Shown: positions 34,175 to 45,292, counted from the stretch's first letter. The stretch is DNA of 64,000 nt from Microbacterium oxydans (GCF_000956405.1 NZ_JYIV01000023.1:62001-126000); one strand, 5' to 3'. A program made the numbers and translations. Notes: generated from the sequence alone by a model not told the origin.

Positions 34175-35838
34175 GCGTGATGTTCGCAGATCTGGTGTTC
34201 AGGGCCGGCACGCGAGGAGGACGGGTGTTCCTCGCGGACGCTGCTCGATCGACCGCACACGCCGTCGCCGTCACGAACGGCCGCATCAGCGCGGTGGGAC
34301 ACGACGTCTCGGCGCTCGTCGGCCCGCACACCCAGGTCGTCGACCTCGATGGCGGGCTCCTGGTCCCCGGCTTCCAGGATGCGCATGTGCACCCGGTGTG
34401 GGGTGGGTTGGACATGCTCCGCTGCGACCTCGCCGAGCTGTCGACGCGGGAGGAGTACCTCTCCCGGATCGCCGAATATGCGCAGGAGCACCCGGACGAC
34501 GAGTGGATCCTGGGCGGCGGCTGGCAGATGTCGGCGTTCCCCGGTGGTGTACCGACCGCGGAAGACCTCGACTCCGTCGTGCCCGATCGCCCGGCATTCC
34601 TGCCCAACCGCGACGGCCACGGGGCCTGGGTCAATTCCCGTGCGCTCGAGCTCGCCGGCATCACCCGGGAGACGGCCGATCCGCCCGACGGACGGATCGA
34701 GCGCGACGCGAGCGGCGCACCGAGCGGTACGCTGCACGAGGGCGCGATGGGGCTGGTCAACCGGCTGCTGCCGACGGAGGCGCCCGAACGCCTCGTGGAG
34801 GCACTCCTGCAGGGGCAACGTCATCTGCACTCCTACGGCGTGACGGCGTGGCAGGACGCGATCGTCGGCACCGAGTACGGAGATGCCGGCGACCCCCTGC
34901 CGGCCTACTTGACCGCCGCCGCATCGGGTGCGCTCACCGGACGCGTCGTGGGCTCGCTCTGGTGGGACCGCTCGCGCGGCCTGGAGCAGATCGACGACAT
35001 CGTGCGGCGTCGCGACGACAGCACGGTCGGGCGTTTCCGCGCACGCAGCGTCAAGATCATGCAGGACGGCGTCGCGGAGAACTTCACCGCCGCGATGCTG
35101 GAGCCGTATTGCGACGGCCACGGGCATCCGCGCGAGGACTCCGGGATCTCATTCGTCGAACCGGAGCTGATCAAGGAAGCGGCGACCCGGCTCGATGCCC
35201 TCGGCTTCACGCTGCACTTCCACGCGATCGGCGACCGCGCGGTGCGGGAGTGCCTGGATGCGGTCGAGGCTGCCCTCGTGCGCAACGGGCCGCGAGGGAA
35301 CACGCACCACATCTCCCACATCCAGGTCGTGCACCCCGACGACATCCCGCGGTTCCGGGCGCTCGACGTCACCGCCAACATGCAGATGCTGTGGGCGACG
35401 CTGGAGCCGCAGATGGTCGACCTCACCATCCCCTTCCTCGGGGAACAGAGATCGGCGTGGCAGTATCCGTTCGGTGACCTGCTGCGCTCGGGGGCTGCGC
35501 TCGCCGCGGGAAGCGACTGGTCGGTGAGCACGCCGAATCCGATGGCGGCGATCCACGTCGCGGTCAACCGCCGCTCCGCTCCGACCGAGTGGGAGGGCGA
35601 CTACCCCGCGTTCCTGCCCGAGCAGGCGATCGATCTCGCGACCGCGCTCGTCGCGTACACGGCGGGATCGGCCAGGGTGAACCACCTCGACGACACCGGC
35701 ACGATCGCGGTGGGGATGCGCGCCGACCTCGCGCTGCTCGACCGCGACCCGTTCGAGCATCCGGTCGAAGAGATCGGCCTGACCGAGGTGCGCGGCACGT
35801 GGGTCGAGGGGGAGCGGGTGTACGACTCGGCGGAGTGA
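34171..35838 (+). CDS. YtcJ-type metal-dependent amidohydrolase
   Basis: A 555-aa amidohydrolase-3 family enzyme. The metal motif is DAHVHP (about 70-75), the substrate region is LGGGWQMSAFP, and further ligands are in LHFHAIGDRAV (two His), HHISHIQVVHP and GSDWSVSTPNPM. ATG 34171 overlaps the potC stop, so the enzyme is part of the transporter operon and probably acts on an imported amide or N-acyl amine. Members of this family have varied substrates (formamides, N-substituted amides), so the exact reaction is open. The operon ends at a strong hairpin. Confidence 0.87.
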   Translation: MSVMFADLVFRAGTRGGRVFLADAARSTAHAVAVTNGRISAVGHDVSALVGPHTQVVDLDGGLLVPGFQDAHVHPVWGGLDMLRCDLAELSTREEYLSRIAEYAQEHPDDEWILGGGWQMSAFPGGVPTAEDLDSVVPDRPAFLPNRDGHGAWVNSRALELAGITRETADPPDGRIERDASGAPSGTLHEGAMGLVNRLLPTEAPERLVEALLQGQRHLHSYGVTAWQDAIVGTEYGDAGDPLPAYLTAAASGALTGRVVGSLWWDRSRGLEQIDDIVRRRDDSTVGRFRARSVKIMQDGVAENFTAAMLEPYCDGHGHPREDSGISFVEPELIKEAATRLDALGFTLHFHAIGDRAVRECLDAVEAALVRNGPRGNTHHISHIQVVHPDDIPRFRALDVTANMQMLWATLEPQMVDLTIPFLGEQRSAWQYPFGDLLRSGAALAAGSDWSVSTPNPMAAIHVAVNRRSAPTEWEGDYPAFLPEQAIDLATALVAYTAGSARVNHLDDTGTIAVGMRADLALLDRDPFEHPVEEIGLTEVRGTWVEGERVYDSAE

Positions 35839-35849
35839 GTCGTCGACGG

Positions 35850-35887
35850 AAGAGGGCCCGGCGACCATACGGTCACCGGGCCCTCTT
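35850..35887. terminator. Bidirectional terminator after the amidohydrolase gene
   Basis: AAGAGGGCCCGG (35850-35861) pairs perfectly with CCGGGCCCTCTT (35876-35887), and the loop holds a further GACC/GGTC stem. It lies between the convergent stops at 35838 and 35897, serving both operons. Confidence 0.8.
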
Positions 35888-35896
35888 GCGTCGGAG

Positions 35897-37288
35897 TCAG
35901 CGTCCGGCAGCGGCCTCGTCGGCCACGGAGAGCGCGTCGTCGAGCACGCCGAGTCCGCGCACCAGATCCTCCTCGCTGATCACCAGCGGCGGAGCGATGT
36001 GCATGCGGTTGAAGTGCGTGAACGGCCAGACCCCGCCCTTCTTGGCTGCCGCGGCGAAGGCGCCCATCGGCGCGGCATCCGCACCCGAGGCGTTGAACGG
36101 CACGAGGGGCTCGCGCGTCTCCTGATCGCGCACCAGCTCGATGGCCCAGAACAGCCCGAGGCCGCGCACGTCACCGACGCTCGGGTGCTTCTCGGCCCAG
36201 GCGCGCACCGTCGGCTCGACGATACGGGTGCCGAGATCGCGTACGCGCTCCAGGATGCCGTCCCGACGGAACACCTCGAACGTCGCGACACCGGCCGCAC
36301 AGGCCAGGGGGTGCCCCGAGTAGGTCAGTCCGCCCGCGAACGGCATCGTGTCGAAAGCGCTCGCGATGCGGTCCGAGATCACCACCCCGCCCAGCGGCAC
36401 GTAGCCCGAGTTCACGCCCTTCGCGAAGGTGATCAGGTCGGGGCTGGCGTCGAACGCGTCGATGCCGAACCACTCGCCGAGTCGGCCGAAGCCCACCATG
36501 ACCTCGTCGGCGATGTACACGATGCCGTATCGGTCGCACAGCTCCCGGACACCCTGCAGGTAGCCCGGCGGTGGGACGAGCACGCCGTTGGTGCCCACGA
36601 CCGTCTCGATGATGATCGCCGCGATGGTCTGCGGTCCCTCGAGCTGGATCGTCTGCTCGAGGTGCGCGAGCGCCCGCTCCGCCTCCTGCTCCGGGGTCTC
36701 GGAGTGGAACGGCGAGCGGTAGAGGTACGGTCCGAAGAAGCGCACGGCACCGGAGTCGACCGTGTCGTTCGCCCAGCGCCGCGGGTCGCCGGTGAGCGAG
36801 ATCGCGGTCGACGTGGAGCCGTGGTAGCTGCGGTACATCGACAGCACCTTGCGGCGCCCCGTGAACTGTCGGGCCATGCGCACCGCGTACTCGTTGGCCT
36901 CGGCGCCGCCGTTGGTGAAGAACACCTTCTCGAGCCCCTCGGGCGCGACCTCCGCGATCAGGCGTGCGAGCTCGCCGCGCACGTCGTTGGCGATGGCGGG
37001 CTGGATCGTCGCGAGGCGTCCGGCCTGCTGCTGGATCGCGGCGACCAGGTCGGGATGCTGGTGCCCGAGGTTGAGGTTCACGAGCTGGCTAGAGAAGTCG
37101 AGGTAGGCGTTGCCCTGGTAGTCCCAGAAGGTCGATCCCTCGCCCGCGGCGACGGGCAGCGGGTCGATCAGGCCCTGCGCGCTCCAGGAGTGGAACACGT
37201 GACCGCGGTCGTCCGCACGCACCTGCGCTTCGGCTTCGGGGGCGGGCAGCGGGTGCGCGACCCCGTGTCGGTCGGTGTAGTTCGTCAT
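35897..37288 (-). CDS. Class III aminotransferase (beta-alanine/omega-amino acid:pyruvate type)
   Basis: A 463-aa PLP enzyme. It has GGAEANEYAVRMAR (cofactor phosphate region), SYHGSTS, VYIADEVMVGFGR (Asp binds the pyridine nitrogen) and the Schiff-base lysine in FAKGVNSGY. ATG 37288 follows GAGGAG and lies 16 bp after the semialdehyde dehydrogenase stop. An aminotransferase paired with MmsA usually makes malonate or methylmalonate semialdehyde, from beta-alanine or a related beta-amino acid. Substrate choice is inferred from the pair. Confidence 0.87.
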   Translation of the reverse strand: MTNYTDRHGVAHPLPAPEAEAQVRADDRGHVFHSWSAQGLIDPLPVAAGEGSTFWDYQGNAYLDFSSQLVNLNLGHQHPDLVAAIQQQAGRLATIQPAIANDVRGELARLIAEVAPEGLEKVFFTNGGAEANEYAVRMARQFTGRRKVLSMYRSYHGSTSTAISLTGDPRRWANDTVDSGAVRFFGPYLYRSPFHSETPEQEAERALAHLEQTIQLEGPQTIAAIIIETVVGTNGVLVPPPGYLQGVRELCDRYGIVYIADEVMVGFGRLGEWFGIDAFDASPDLITFAKGVNSGYVPLGGVVISDRIASAFDTMPFAGGLTYSGHPLACAAGVATFEVFRRDGILERVRDLGTRIVEPTVRAWAEKHPSVGDVRGLGLFWAIELVRDQETREPLVPFNASGADAAPMGAFAAAAKKGGVWPFTHFNRMHIAPPLVISEEDLVRGLGVLDDALSVADEAAAGR

Positions 37289-37304
37289 GTCGTCGCTCCT
37301 CGGA

Positions 37305-38789
<1,485 letters not shown>

Positions 38790-38891
38790 GATGTTCCTCC
38801 GAGGGCTGAAGAATGCGCCGTTCGAACACTCTGACCGGTGTCCGATAAGCTTGTGCTCCTCAATGATCACAGAGCAGAGGAGCTGGTCGTG

Positions 38892-40430
38892 ATGTCAGAA
38901 CGTCAGGACTTCCGCTCCATCCGGACAGATCGTCCGGTTCGTGGCGACGCCCTCCTCACGGTCGCCGACGTCCTCGCGGAGCCCGTGCTGCAGGCGGGCG
39001 CTCCGGAGGTGATCGTCGGCGGCGGGGCGCTCGATGCCGCCGTGCGCTGGGTGCACGTGTCCGACAGCGCCGGTGTCGCCCGTCTGCTCGACGGCGGAGA
39101 GCTCCTGCTCAGCACCGGGGCCGGTTGGCCGACTGCTCCGGCAGAGCTGCGTGCTTTCGCGGTCGGACTGCACCAGGCCGGAGTCGCGGGTATCGTCGTC
39201 GAGCTCGGCTCTGGCCAGGCGCGCATCCCCGAGGCCGTCGTGGAGGTGTGCACGGAGCGTGGGCTCGCATTGATCGCACTGACCAGCGAGATCAAGTTCG
39301 TCGCGGTCACGGAGACAGTGCACCGCGCGTTGATCGCGGCGCAGACCATGGCCCTGCGGGAGCGACAGCACCTGCACGAGCTCTTCACGGCGCTCAGCCT
39401 GCGGGGGGCTCCGGCCGACGTCGTCGTCGCGGAGACGGCGAGGGCGCTCGGGGCACCCGTCGTGCTGGAGAACCTGGCGCGCGAGGTGATCGCGCACGAG
39501 ACCCTGCGGATGCCGGTGGCGGAGGCGCTGGGGAAGCTGCGCTCGGCCGACCGTGTGCCCGTGCAGGCGCGCGGCGTGCGGTGGGGGACGCTGCTCGCAC
39601 TCCCCGGACCTGCGCATCCTGCCGGCCGGCTCACCGTGCTCGAGCAGGGGGCCACGGCCCTCGCCTTCGGATGCCTCGCGGACGGCGGTGATTCCGAGTG
39701 GTCGCTGCTCGCGCAGCGCGGCCTCATCGACGACCTGCTCGGCGCCCGCTTCGCGAGTCCGGATGACATCCAGGCCCGACTCGCGACCAGCGGCTTCGTG
39801 CTCGCGGGGCGGCACTGCCACGGCATCGTGGCACGCGGCACGGAACCTGCGGTGCATCTCGCGCACCGCGCGGCCAAGGCTGGGGTCGCGGTCGTCGCTG
39901 CGCGGGTGGGCGACGACGATGTCGCACTGCTCTCGCTGCCGGCATCGGCTCCGCTCACGGATGCGCTCGTCACGAGCCTCGTCGGCACCGACCGCACGGT
40001 GTTCGTCGGACCATCTGCGGACGACGTGCTGGCACTGCTCGCCTCGCTTCGGGCCGCCCGCGATCTGGCGGCGAGCGACCGTTCGGACAGCGGTCCCCGT
40101 GTGCGGCGCGTGGACGACCGTCCGCTGGAGCGGTTCGTCGCCTCGTTGCGCGACGACCATCGCCTTCTCGCGCACAGCGAGCGGATGCTGGCACCGGTCG
40201 TGGCGTTCGACCGGGAGCGCCGAGGAGACCTGATCGATGTGCTGTCGGCGCTCGTCGCGCACCCCGGGAATCGATCAGCGGCGGCGAACGCCAGTCACCT
40301 CTCGCGGTCGGTCTTCTATCAGCGCCTCACGGTGATCGGCGATCTGCTGGACGTCGACCTCGACGACGGGGAGACGCTCGCCTCGCTCCATCTCGCATTG
40401 CTGGCGAGACGGAGCGCGACGCCCGTGTGA
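38892..40430 (+). CDS. PucR-family transcriptional regulator
   Basis: A 512-aa regulator. The N-terminal PucR/purine-catabolism-like domain spans about 20-135 (LTVADVLAEPVLQAGAPEVI). A middle degenerate GGDEF-like region follows, and the C-terminal HTH_30 (SAAANASHLSRSVFYQRLTV) ends the protein. It is divergent from mmsA-aminotransferase and is the probable regulator of that operon. ATG 38892 has GAGGAG upstream; an earlier ATG at 38838 is also in frame. The effector is unknown. Confidence 0.86.
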   Translation: MSERQDFRSIRTDRPVRGDALLTVADVLAEPVLQAGAPEVIVGGGALDAAVRWVHVSDSAGVARLLDGGELLLSTGAGWPTAPAELRAFAVGLHQAGVAGIVVELGSGQARIPEAVVEVCTERGLALIALTSEIKFVAVTETVHRALIAAQTMALRERQHLHELFTALSLRGAPADVVVAETARALGAPVVLENLAREVIAHETLRMPVAEALGKLRSADRVPVQARGVRWGTLLALPGPAHPAGRLTVLEQGATALAFGCLADGGDSEWSLLAQRGLIDDLLGARFASPDDIQARLATSGFVLAGRHCHGIVARGTEPAVHLAHRAAKAGVAVVAARVGDDDVALLSLPASAPLTDALVTSLVGTDRTVFVGPSADDVLALLASLRAARDLAASDRSDSGPRVRRVDDRPLERFVASLRDDHRLLAHSERMLAPVVAFDRERRGDLIDVLSALVAHPGNRSAAANASHLSRSVFYQRLTVIGDLLDVDLDDGETLASLHLALLARRSATPV

Positions 40431-40437
40431 GTCCTCG

Positions 40438-40455
40438 CCGTCGTGGCCGCGACGG
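40438..40455. terminator. Weak hairpin between pucR-type gene and second aminotransferase
   Basis: CCGTCG and CGACGG pair around a 6-nt loop between the convergent stops at 40430 and 40456. It is short and has no T-tract. Confidence 0.35.
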
Positions 40456-41850
40456 TCAGAGGACAGACTGTGCGCGCGTCAGCACATCCCGCAGGATCTG
40501 CTCGATCTCGCGGAACTCGGATGGCCCGACCGTGAGCGGCGGAGCGAGCTGGATCACGGGGTCGCCACGGTCGTCGGCGCGGCAGTAGAGCCCGGCCTCG
40601 AACAGCGCGGGGGAGAGGAAGCCGCGCAGCAGCCGCTCCGACTCGGCGTCGTCGAACGTCTCCTTCGTGCCCTTGTCCTTCACGAGCTCGATGCCGAAGA
40701 AGTAGCCGTCGCCGCGCACGTCGCCGACCAGCGGCAGGTCGAGCAGCTTCTCGAGCTCTGCACGGAACAGCGGGGAGTTCTCCCGCACGTGGGCGTTCAG
40801 TCCCTCTTCGTCGAAGATCGCGAGGTTCTCCAGCGCCACCGCGGCCGATACCGGGTGTCCACCGAACGTGTAGCCGTGCGGGAAGGACAGGTCGCCCTTC
40901 GAGAACGGCTCGTAGATGCGGTCGCTGACGATCGTCGCGCCGATGGGGGAGTAGCCGCTGGTCATACCCTTGGCGCACGTGATCATGTCGGGCACAAAGC
41001 CGAGCCCCGTGCAGGCGAACGTGTGGCCGAGACGGCCGAAGGCGCAGATGACCTCGTCCGAGACGAGCAGCACGTCGTGGCGGTCGCAGATCTCGCGCAC
41101 CCTGGCGAAGTAACCGGGAGGGGGCGGGAAGCATCCGCCGGAGTTCTGCACCGGCTCCAGGAAGACCGCGGCGACCGTGTCGGCGCCTTCGAAGAGGATC
41201 ATCTCCTCGATGCGGTCGGCCGCCCACCGTCCGAACGCCTCGAGGTCGTCGGCGGGCCCGCCCATCTCGGCCGCGCGGTAGAAGTTCGTGTTGGGCACGC
41301 GGAAGCCACCGGGGGTGATCGGCTCGAACATCGACTTCATCGCGGGGATGCCGGTGATCGCCAGGGCGCCCTGCGGCGTGCCGTGATAGGCCACCGACCG
41401 CGAGATGACCTTGTGCTTGGCGGGCTTGCCCTGCAGCTTCCAGTAGTGCTTGGCGAGCTTGAACGCGGTCTCGACAGCCTCACCGCCGCCCGTCGAGAAG
41501 AAGACCTTGTTGAGGTCGCCCGGTGCCTCGTCGGCGAGCCGATCCGCCAGCTCGATCGCGGCCGGGTGCGCGTACGACCAGAGGGGGAAGAACGCGAGTT
41601 CGGATGCCTGCGCCGCGGCAGCCTCGGCCAGTCGACGTCGACCGTGCCCTGCGTTCACGACGAAGAGGCCGGCCAGTCCGTCGAAGTACTCCTTGCCCTT
41701 GGCGTCCCAGATGCGGTGGCCGTCGCCCTTGACGATGATGGGCACGCCCGACTCGGCCATCGTGGACTGCCGGGTGAAGTGCATCCAGAGATGGTCCTTG
41801 GCCATCGTCTGCAGTGCGGACTCGGAAGGGATGGTGCGTGCGGTGCTCAT
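40456..41850 (-). CDS. Class III aminotransferase (putrescine/omega-amine:pyruvate type)
   Basis: A 464-aa PLP enzyme resembling SpuC-type amine aminotransferases. It shows KDHLWMHFTRQST near the N-terminus, SYAHPAAIELADRLA, STGGGEAVETAFKLAKHYW, LVSDEVICAFGRLG and the lysine in TCAKGMTSGYSP. It is translationally coupled to the Lrp-type regulator (ATGA at 41847-41850). It probably deaminates a diamine or omega-amino compound directly, in parallel with the gamma-glutamyl route. Confidence 0.87.
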   Translation of the reverse strand: MSTARTIPSESALQTMAKDHLWMHFTRQSTMAESGVPIIVKGDGHRIWDAKGKEYFDGLAGLFVVNAGHGRRRLAEAAAAQASELAFFPLWSYAHPAAIELADRLADEAPGDLNKVFFSTGGGEAVETAFKLAKHYWKLQGKPAKHKVISRSVAYHGTPQGALAITGIPAMKSMFEPITPGGFRVPNTNFYRAAEMGGPADDLEAFGRWAADRIEEMILFEGADTVAAVFLEPVQNSGGCFPPPPGYFARVREICDRHDVLLVSDEVICAFGRLGHTFACTGLGFVPDMITCAKGMTSGYSPIGATIVSDRIYEPFSKGDLSFPHGYTFGGHPVSAAVALENLAIFDEEGLNAHVRENSPLFRAELEKLLDLPLVGDVRGDGYFFGIELVKDKGTKETFDDAESERLLRGFLSPALFEAGLYCRADDRGDPVIQLAPPLTVGPSEFREIEQILRDVLTRAQSVL

Positions 41851-42314
41851 CTGGTCCCCCAGTTGTAGAGCTGCTTCTGCAGCTTGGCGTAGATGAAGGT
41901 TTCGGTGGAGAGGACGCCGTCGATCGGGCGGATGACATCGTTGATCAGCGCGAGCAGGTCGTCGTCGTCCTCGCAGACCACCTCGGCGAGGACATCGAAG
42001 GACCCGACCGTGATGACCACGTAGTCGACGGCGTCGATCGCGGCGATGGCCTCGGCGACGCGGCGCGCGTCACCGGACACGCGCACGCCGATCATGGCCT
42101 GGCGGTGGAAGCCCAACTGCATCGGGTCGGTGACGGCGACGATCTGCATCACGCCGGACTCGGTGAGCCGCTGCACGCGCTGGCGCACGGCGGCTTCGCT
42201 CATCCCGACGGTGCGGCCGATCTCGGAGTACGAACGTCGTCCGTCCTCCTGGAGCAGCTCGACGATCGTCTTCGAGACCGCGTCGAGGGAAGGGTGCTTC
42301 TTCGCCGGACTCAT
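41847..42314 (-). CDS. Lrp/AsnC-family regulator
   Basis: A 155-aa regulator. The N-terminal HTH (YSEIGRTVGMSEAAVRQRVQ, about 28-47) is followed by a RAM effector domain (YVVITVGSFDVLAEVVCEDD). ATG 42314 gives a normal Lrp length; the frame extends 26 codons upstream. Its stop overlaps the aminotransferase start, so it likely controls its own operon in response to an amino acid or amine. Confidence 0.9.
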   Translation of the reverse strand: MSPAKKHPSLDAVSKTIVELLQEDGRRSYSEIGRTVGMSEAAVRQRVQRLTESGVMQIVAVTDPMQLGFHRQAMIGVRVSGDARRVAEAIAAIDAVDYVVITVGSFDVLAEVVCEDDDDLLALINDVIRPIDGVLSTETFIYAKLQKQLYNWGTR

Positions 42315-42397
42315 GGTGCGATCCTCGCACCCCACGATGCCCTGAGCAACCGATTTCGTGGAATCTGGCCATTCGTCCAGCGGAATCGGCAAGAAAA

Positions 42398-43558
42398 TCA
42401 GTTCTCGAGCGGCCCCAGCCAGGCGCTCGCGGCCGTCGAGTGCGCGGATTCGGGGTCGGATGGGTGGAACGCTCCGGCCAAGACATCGCGGTAGAGGCGC
42501 GAGAGCTCATTGGCTGAGAAGTACGAGCCACCTCCGGCGACGAGCATCGCCTCGTCGACGACGTTCTTCGCCATCGTGATCGCCCGGTGCTTGACCCCGG
42601 AGAGCTGCGGGAACCAGCGCGCACCGTGGTCCACGCGCTCATCCACATCGCGTGCGAGCGCGGCGATCTGCGGGGGCAGCGCGTCGTAGGCGATGGCCAT
42701 GTCCGCGATGCGCCAGCGGATGTCGGGGTCCTGGCTGTAGGCGAGCCCGGTCTTCTTCGAGTGCCGCTTCTGCGCCGTGGTCACCGCGAGCTCGAGCGCT
42801 CGGCGGGCGATGCCCGTGTAGACGGAGGCGAGCAGGATCTCGAACACCGAGAAGATCCCGAACACGATCGGGTCCGGGCTGGGGCCGGGGTCGATGCGCC
42901 GCACGACGTGGGCGGCGTCGGCCACCGCGCCGTTCAACCGCGTCGTCCTGCTCTGCGTGCCTCGCATGCCGAGGGTGTCCCAGTCGTCGGAGGTGGTGAC
43001 CGCGTCGGTCCGCTCCACGAAGGCGAAGACGAGCTTCGGGGCATCGGAGCTGGTGGTGTCGAGACCGTGCAGGCCCAGACGCGTCCAGACCGGCGCGAGA
43101 GAGGTGAAGATCTTCGTCCCGGTGAAGGAGTAGCCGCCGTCGCCGTCGGGCACGGCTGAGGTGTCGCTGCCGAACAGCACGAGGTCGTTGCCGCCCTCGC
43201 TGATGCCGAACGCGAAGACCTCGCCGGCGGCGGCTCCGTCCTGCACGAACTCGAGGCCGGGGACTCCGCGATCGGAGAAGACCTTCGCGACGCCCGTCCA
43301 CACGAGGTGCATGTTGATGGCCAGAGCTGTGGCCGGTGCCGCGCCCGCGAGTCGCTGCTGCAGAATCGCGGCTTCGGGGAGCCCGAGTCCCGCGCCCCCG
43401 CGCTCGCGCGGCACCAGGATCGACAGGTACCCCGCCGCCCGCAGTTCGTCGAGGTCGTCCTGGGGGAAGGTGTTCTCGCGGTCGTGGATCGGAGCCCGCT
43501 CGCGGATGCGCTCGAGAAGGTCGTGGGGAAGGAACGCTGCGGGATCGAACGTGCTCAT
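42398..43558 (-). CDS. Acyl-CoA dehydrogenase-family flavoprotein
   Basis: A 386-aa FAD enzyme with the acyl-CoA dehydrogenase fold. It shows FPQDDLDELRAAGYLSILVP, ERGGAGLGLPEAAI, GISEGGNDL, YSFTGTKIFTS and the C-terminal helical domain with MLVAGGGSYFSANELSRLYRD. The usual catalytic Glu cannot be placed with certainty. Some members of this subgroup are flavin monooxygenases or desulfurisation-type enzymes, so 'dehydrogenase' is a family name only. It is coupled to the upstream hydrolase by an ATGA overlap at 43555-43558. Confidence 0.8.
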   Translation of the reverse strand: MSTFDPAAFLPHDLLERIRERAPIHDRENTFPQDDLDELRAAGYLSILVPRERGGAGLGLPEAAILQQRLAGAAPATALAINMHLVWTGVAKVFSDRGVPGLEFVQDGAAAGEVFAFGISEGGNDLVLFGSDTSAVPDGDGGYSFTGTKIFTSLAPVWTRLGLHGLDTTSSDAPKLVFAFVERTDAVTTSDDWDTLGMRGTQSRTTRLNGAVADAAHVVRRIDPGPSPDPIVFGIFSVFEILLASVYTGIARRALELAVTTAQKRHSKKTGLAYSQDPDIRWRIADMAIAYDALPPQIAALARDVDERVDHGARWFPQLSGVKHRAITMAKNVVDEAMLVAGGGSYFSANELSRLYRDVLAGAFHPSDPESAHSTAASAWLGPLEN

Positions 43559-44313
43559 GCCAGTGCCTCCAGAAGCTGACGGACGGATTCCTCGGGGCGG
43601 TCGCGGTGCAGGGAGTGCCCTGCCCCCTCCACCACAGAGACGGAGATGAGGGGGTTCGCGGCGAGCACCTCTTCGGCGAGTGGTCCCGTGAAGATGCTGT
43701 AGACCGCGGGGTCGGCGCCGATCACATGCGTGGGAACGGTCAGACGCGCGGCGTCGGCACGCACGTCCCACGGCTGGTTCTGCGCGCTCGTCTGCTCCAC
43801 CGCCCAGGCGCTCGCGCGCCGGACCGCGTCGACCTTGAGCTCCTGATCCTGCGGGTGCCAGTGGGGGTGCTCCTGCTGCACGACCTCGAGCCGGGTGTCG
43901 GCGAACGCGCGCTCCTGGCTCCGGCGGACGATCGCCGCGTCCCGGCCGTCCACGTGTATCGCCGGGTCGATGAGCACGAGGCGCCGGGTCCATTCCGGGT
44001 TCGCAGCCGCGGCGACCGTGCTCGCCGCGCCGCCGAGCGAGTGGCCGATGACGGCATCCCAGGCGCCTGTTCCCGCGGGGAGGGTCTCGGCGAGGTCGGC
44101 GCCATAGGCGGCGACCGAGTAATCGAGGGATCGCGGAGCGTCGCCATGACCGCGGAGGTCGATGGCGGTCGCGTGCCAGCCCGCGTCGGCGAGGGCGTCG
44201 CCGAGACGCCACATCAGCGCACCCGAGGACCCGAGGCCGTGGACCAGAAGGGCGCGACGCGAGGACGACGGCGACCCCCACGCGAGGCGGGGGAGAGTGA
44301 GCGGTGCGGCCAT
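43555..44313 (-). CDS. Alpha/beta hydrolase
   Basis: A 252-aa alpha/beta-hydrolase fold protein. The oxyanion/lipase box is LLVHGLGSSG (about 22-31), the nucleophile is Ser in GHSLGGAAS (about 90-98), and the catalytic His is in EGAGHSLHRDRPEE near the C-terminus. It is coupled with the acyl-CoA dehydrogenase-like gene. The substrate is unknown; an ester or thioester is likely. Confidence 0.85.
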   Translation of the reverse strand: MAAPLTLPRLAWGSPSSSRRALLVHGLGSSGALMWRLGDALADAGWHATAIDLRGHGDAPRSLDYSVAAYGADLAETLPAGTGAWDAVIGHSLGGAASTVAAAANPEWTRRLVLIDPAIHVDGRDAAIVRRSQERAFADTRLEVVQQEHPHWHPQDQELKVDAVRRASAWAVEQTSAQNQPWDVRADAARLTVPTHVIGADPAVYSIFTGPLAEEVLAANPLISVSVVEGAGHSLHRDRPEESVRQLLEALA

Positions 44314-44338
44314 GCCACCAGCCTACGACCGGGGACCT

Positions 44339-44360
44339 ACCGGGGTCTCCGGAGCCCGGT
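44339..44360. terminator. Possible hairpin after the sugar kinase gene
   Basis: ACCGGG (44339-44344) can pair with CCCGGT (44355-44360) with an inner TCCGGA palindrome, in the 58-bp gap between the kinase stop and the hydrolase start (both minus strand). It lacks a T-tract. Confidence 0.35.
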
Positions 44361-44371
44361 CTCGCGCGCGG

Positions 44372-45292
44372 TCAGCGCAGCGACACCAGCGGGGGGAGGT
44401 CGGCGGCGATGGTCAGCACGCGCTCGGCGGCCGCGTGGCCGGCGGACAGGCGAGCGGCGAGGTCTTCTCCGTCGAGGGTCGCCGCGAGGAAACCGGAGGC
44501 GAAGGCATCTCCGGCGCCGACCGGCTCGACGACGTCGACCACGGGAGCAGGGACGAAGACCGGTTCGGCGTCGCCGTCGAACGCTGTGGCGCCGACATCG
44601 CCGTCCTTGACGACGAGCAGGGCGCAGTTCGGCAGGAACGCGCGGATCTCTGCGGGGGTGACCGTGCCCCAGATGCGCTCGGCCTCATCGCGGCCGACGA
44701 AGGTGATGTCCGCGGCGTCCGCGAGACGGGCGAGGGTCTCGGCGGCGTCTTCTCTGCTCCACAGCGGGCGACGGTCGTTCACGTCGAACGACACGAGGGC
44801 GCCGGCCGTGCGCGCATCGGCGAAGAGCCGGTCGACCATCTGCCGGCACGAGGCCGACAGTGCCGGCGTGATCCCGGTCGTGTGCACGATGCGCACGCCG
44901 TCGAGGCGAGCGGGGTCCAGGATCCCCTGCTCCATGCGCGAAGCCGCCGATCCGCTGCGGTAGTAGTAGACCGAGGAGGACTCGGCCCCCGGGTCCTTGA
45001 ACATGACCCCGGTCGGAGCGGCGTCGTCGCGCTCGACCCACAGCTCTACTCCGCGGCGTTCGAGCTCGGTGGCGATGCGGTCTCCGAGGGGATCTGCCCC
45101 GAGGCGCGACGCCCAGGCGACGCGGTGCCCGGTCGAGGCGACACCGGCGGCCACGTTGGACTCCGCGCCGGCGAGTCCGACCGACGCCTGGGCGGCATCG
45201 GCGAGCCGGGAATCCGTCGGAGTGATCAGCGCCATGGTCTCGCCGATGCAGACGATCTCGGGGACGGGCGTCGAGGAGGAGGGAGAGCTCAT
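44372..45292 (-). CDS. PfkB-family sugar kinase (2-keto-3-deoxygluconate kinase-like)
   Basis: A 306-aa ribokinase-fold enzyme. It starts EIVCIGETMALITP, contains GGAESN-like AGAESNVAAGVASTG, and ends with the PfkB signature PVGAGDAFASGFLA (catalytic Asp). YYYRSGSAASRM near residue 105 is characteristic of KdgK. It likely phosphorylates 2-keto-3-deoxygluconate in sugar-acid breakdown. ATG 45292 overlaps the MFS stop. Confidence 0.88.
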   Translation of the reverse strand: MSSPSSSTPVPEIVCIGETMALITPTDSRLADAAQASVGLAGAESNVAAGVASTGHRVAWASRLGADPLGDRIATELERRGVELWVERDDAAPTGVMFKDPGAESSSVYYYRSGSAASRMEQGILDPARLDGVRIVHTTGITPALSASCRQMVDRLFADARTAGALVSFDVNDRRPLWSREDAAETLARLADAADITFVGRDEAERIWGTVTPAEIRAFLPNCALLVVKDGDVGATAFDGDAEPVFVPAPVVDVVEPVGAGDAFASGFLAATLDGEDLAARLSAGHAAAERVLTIAADLPPLVSLR

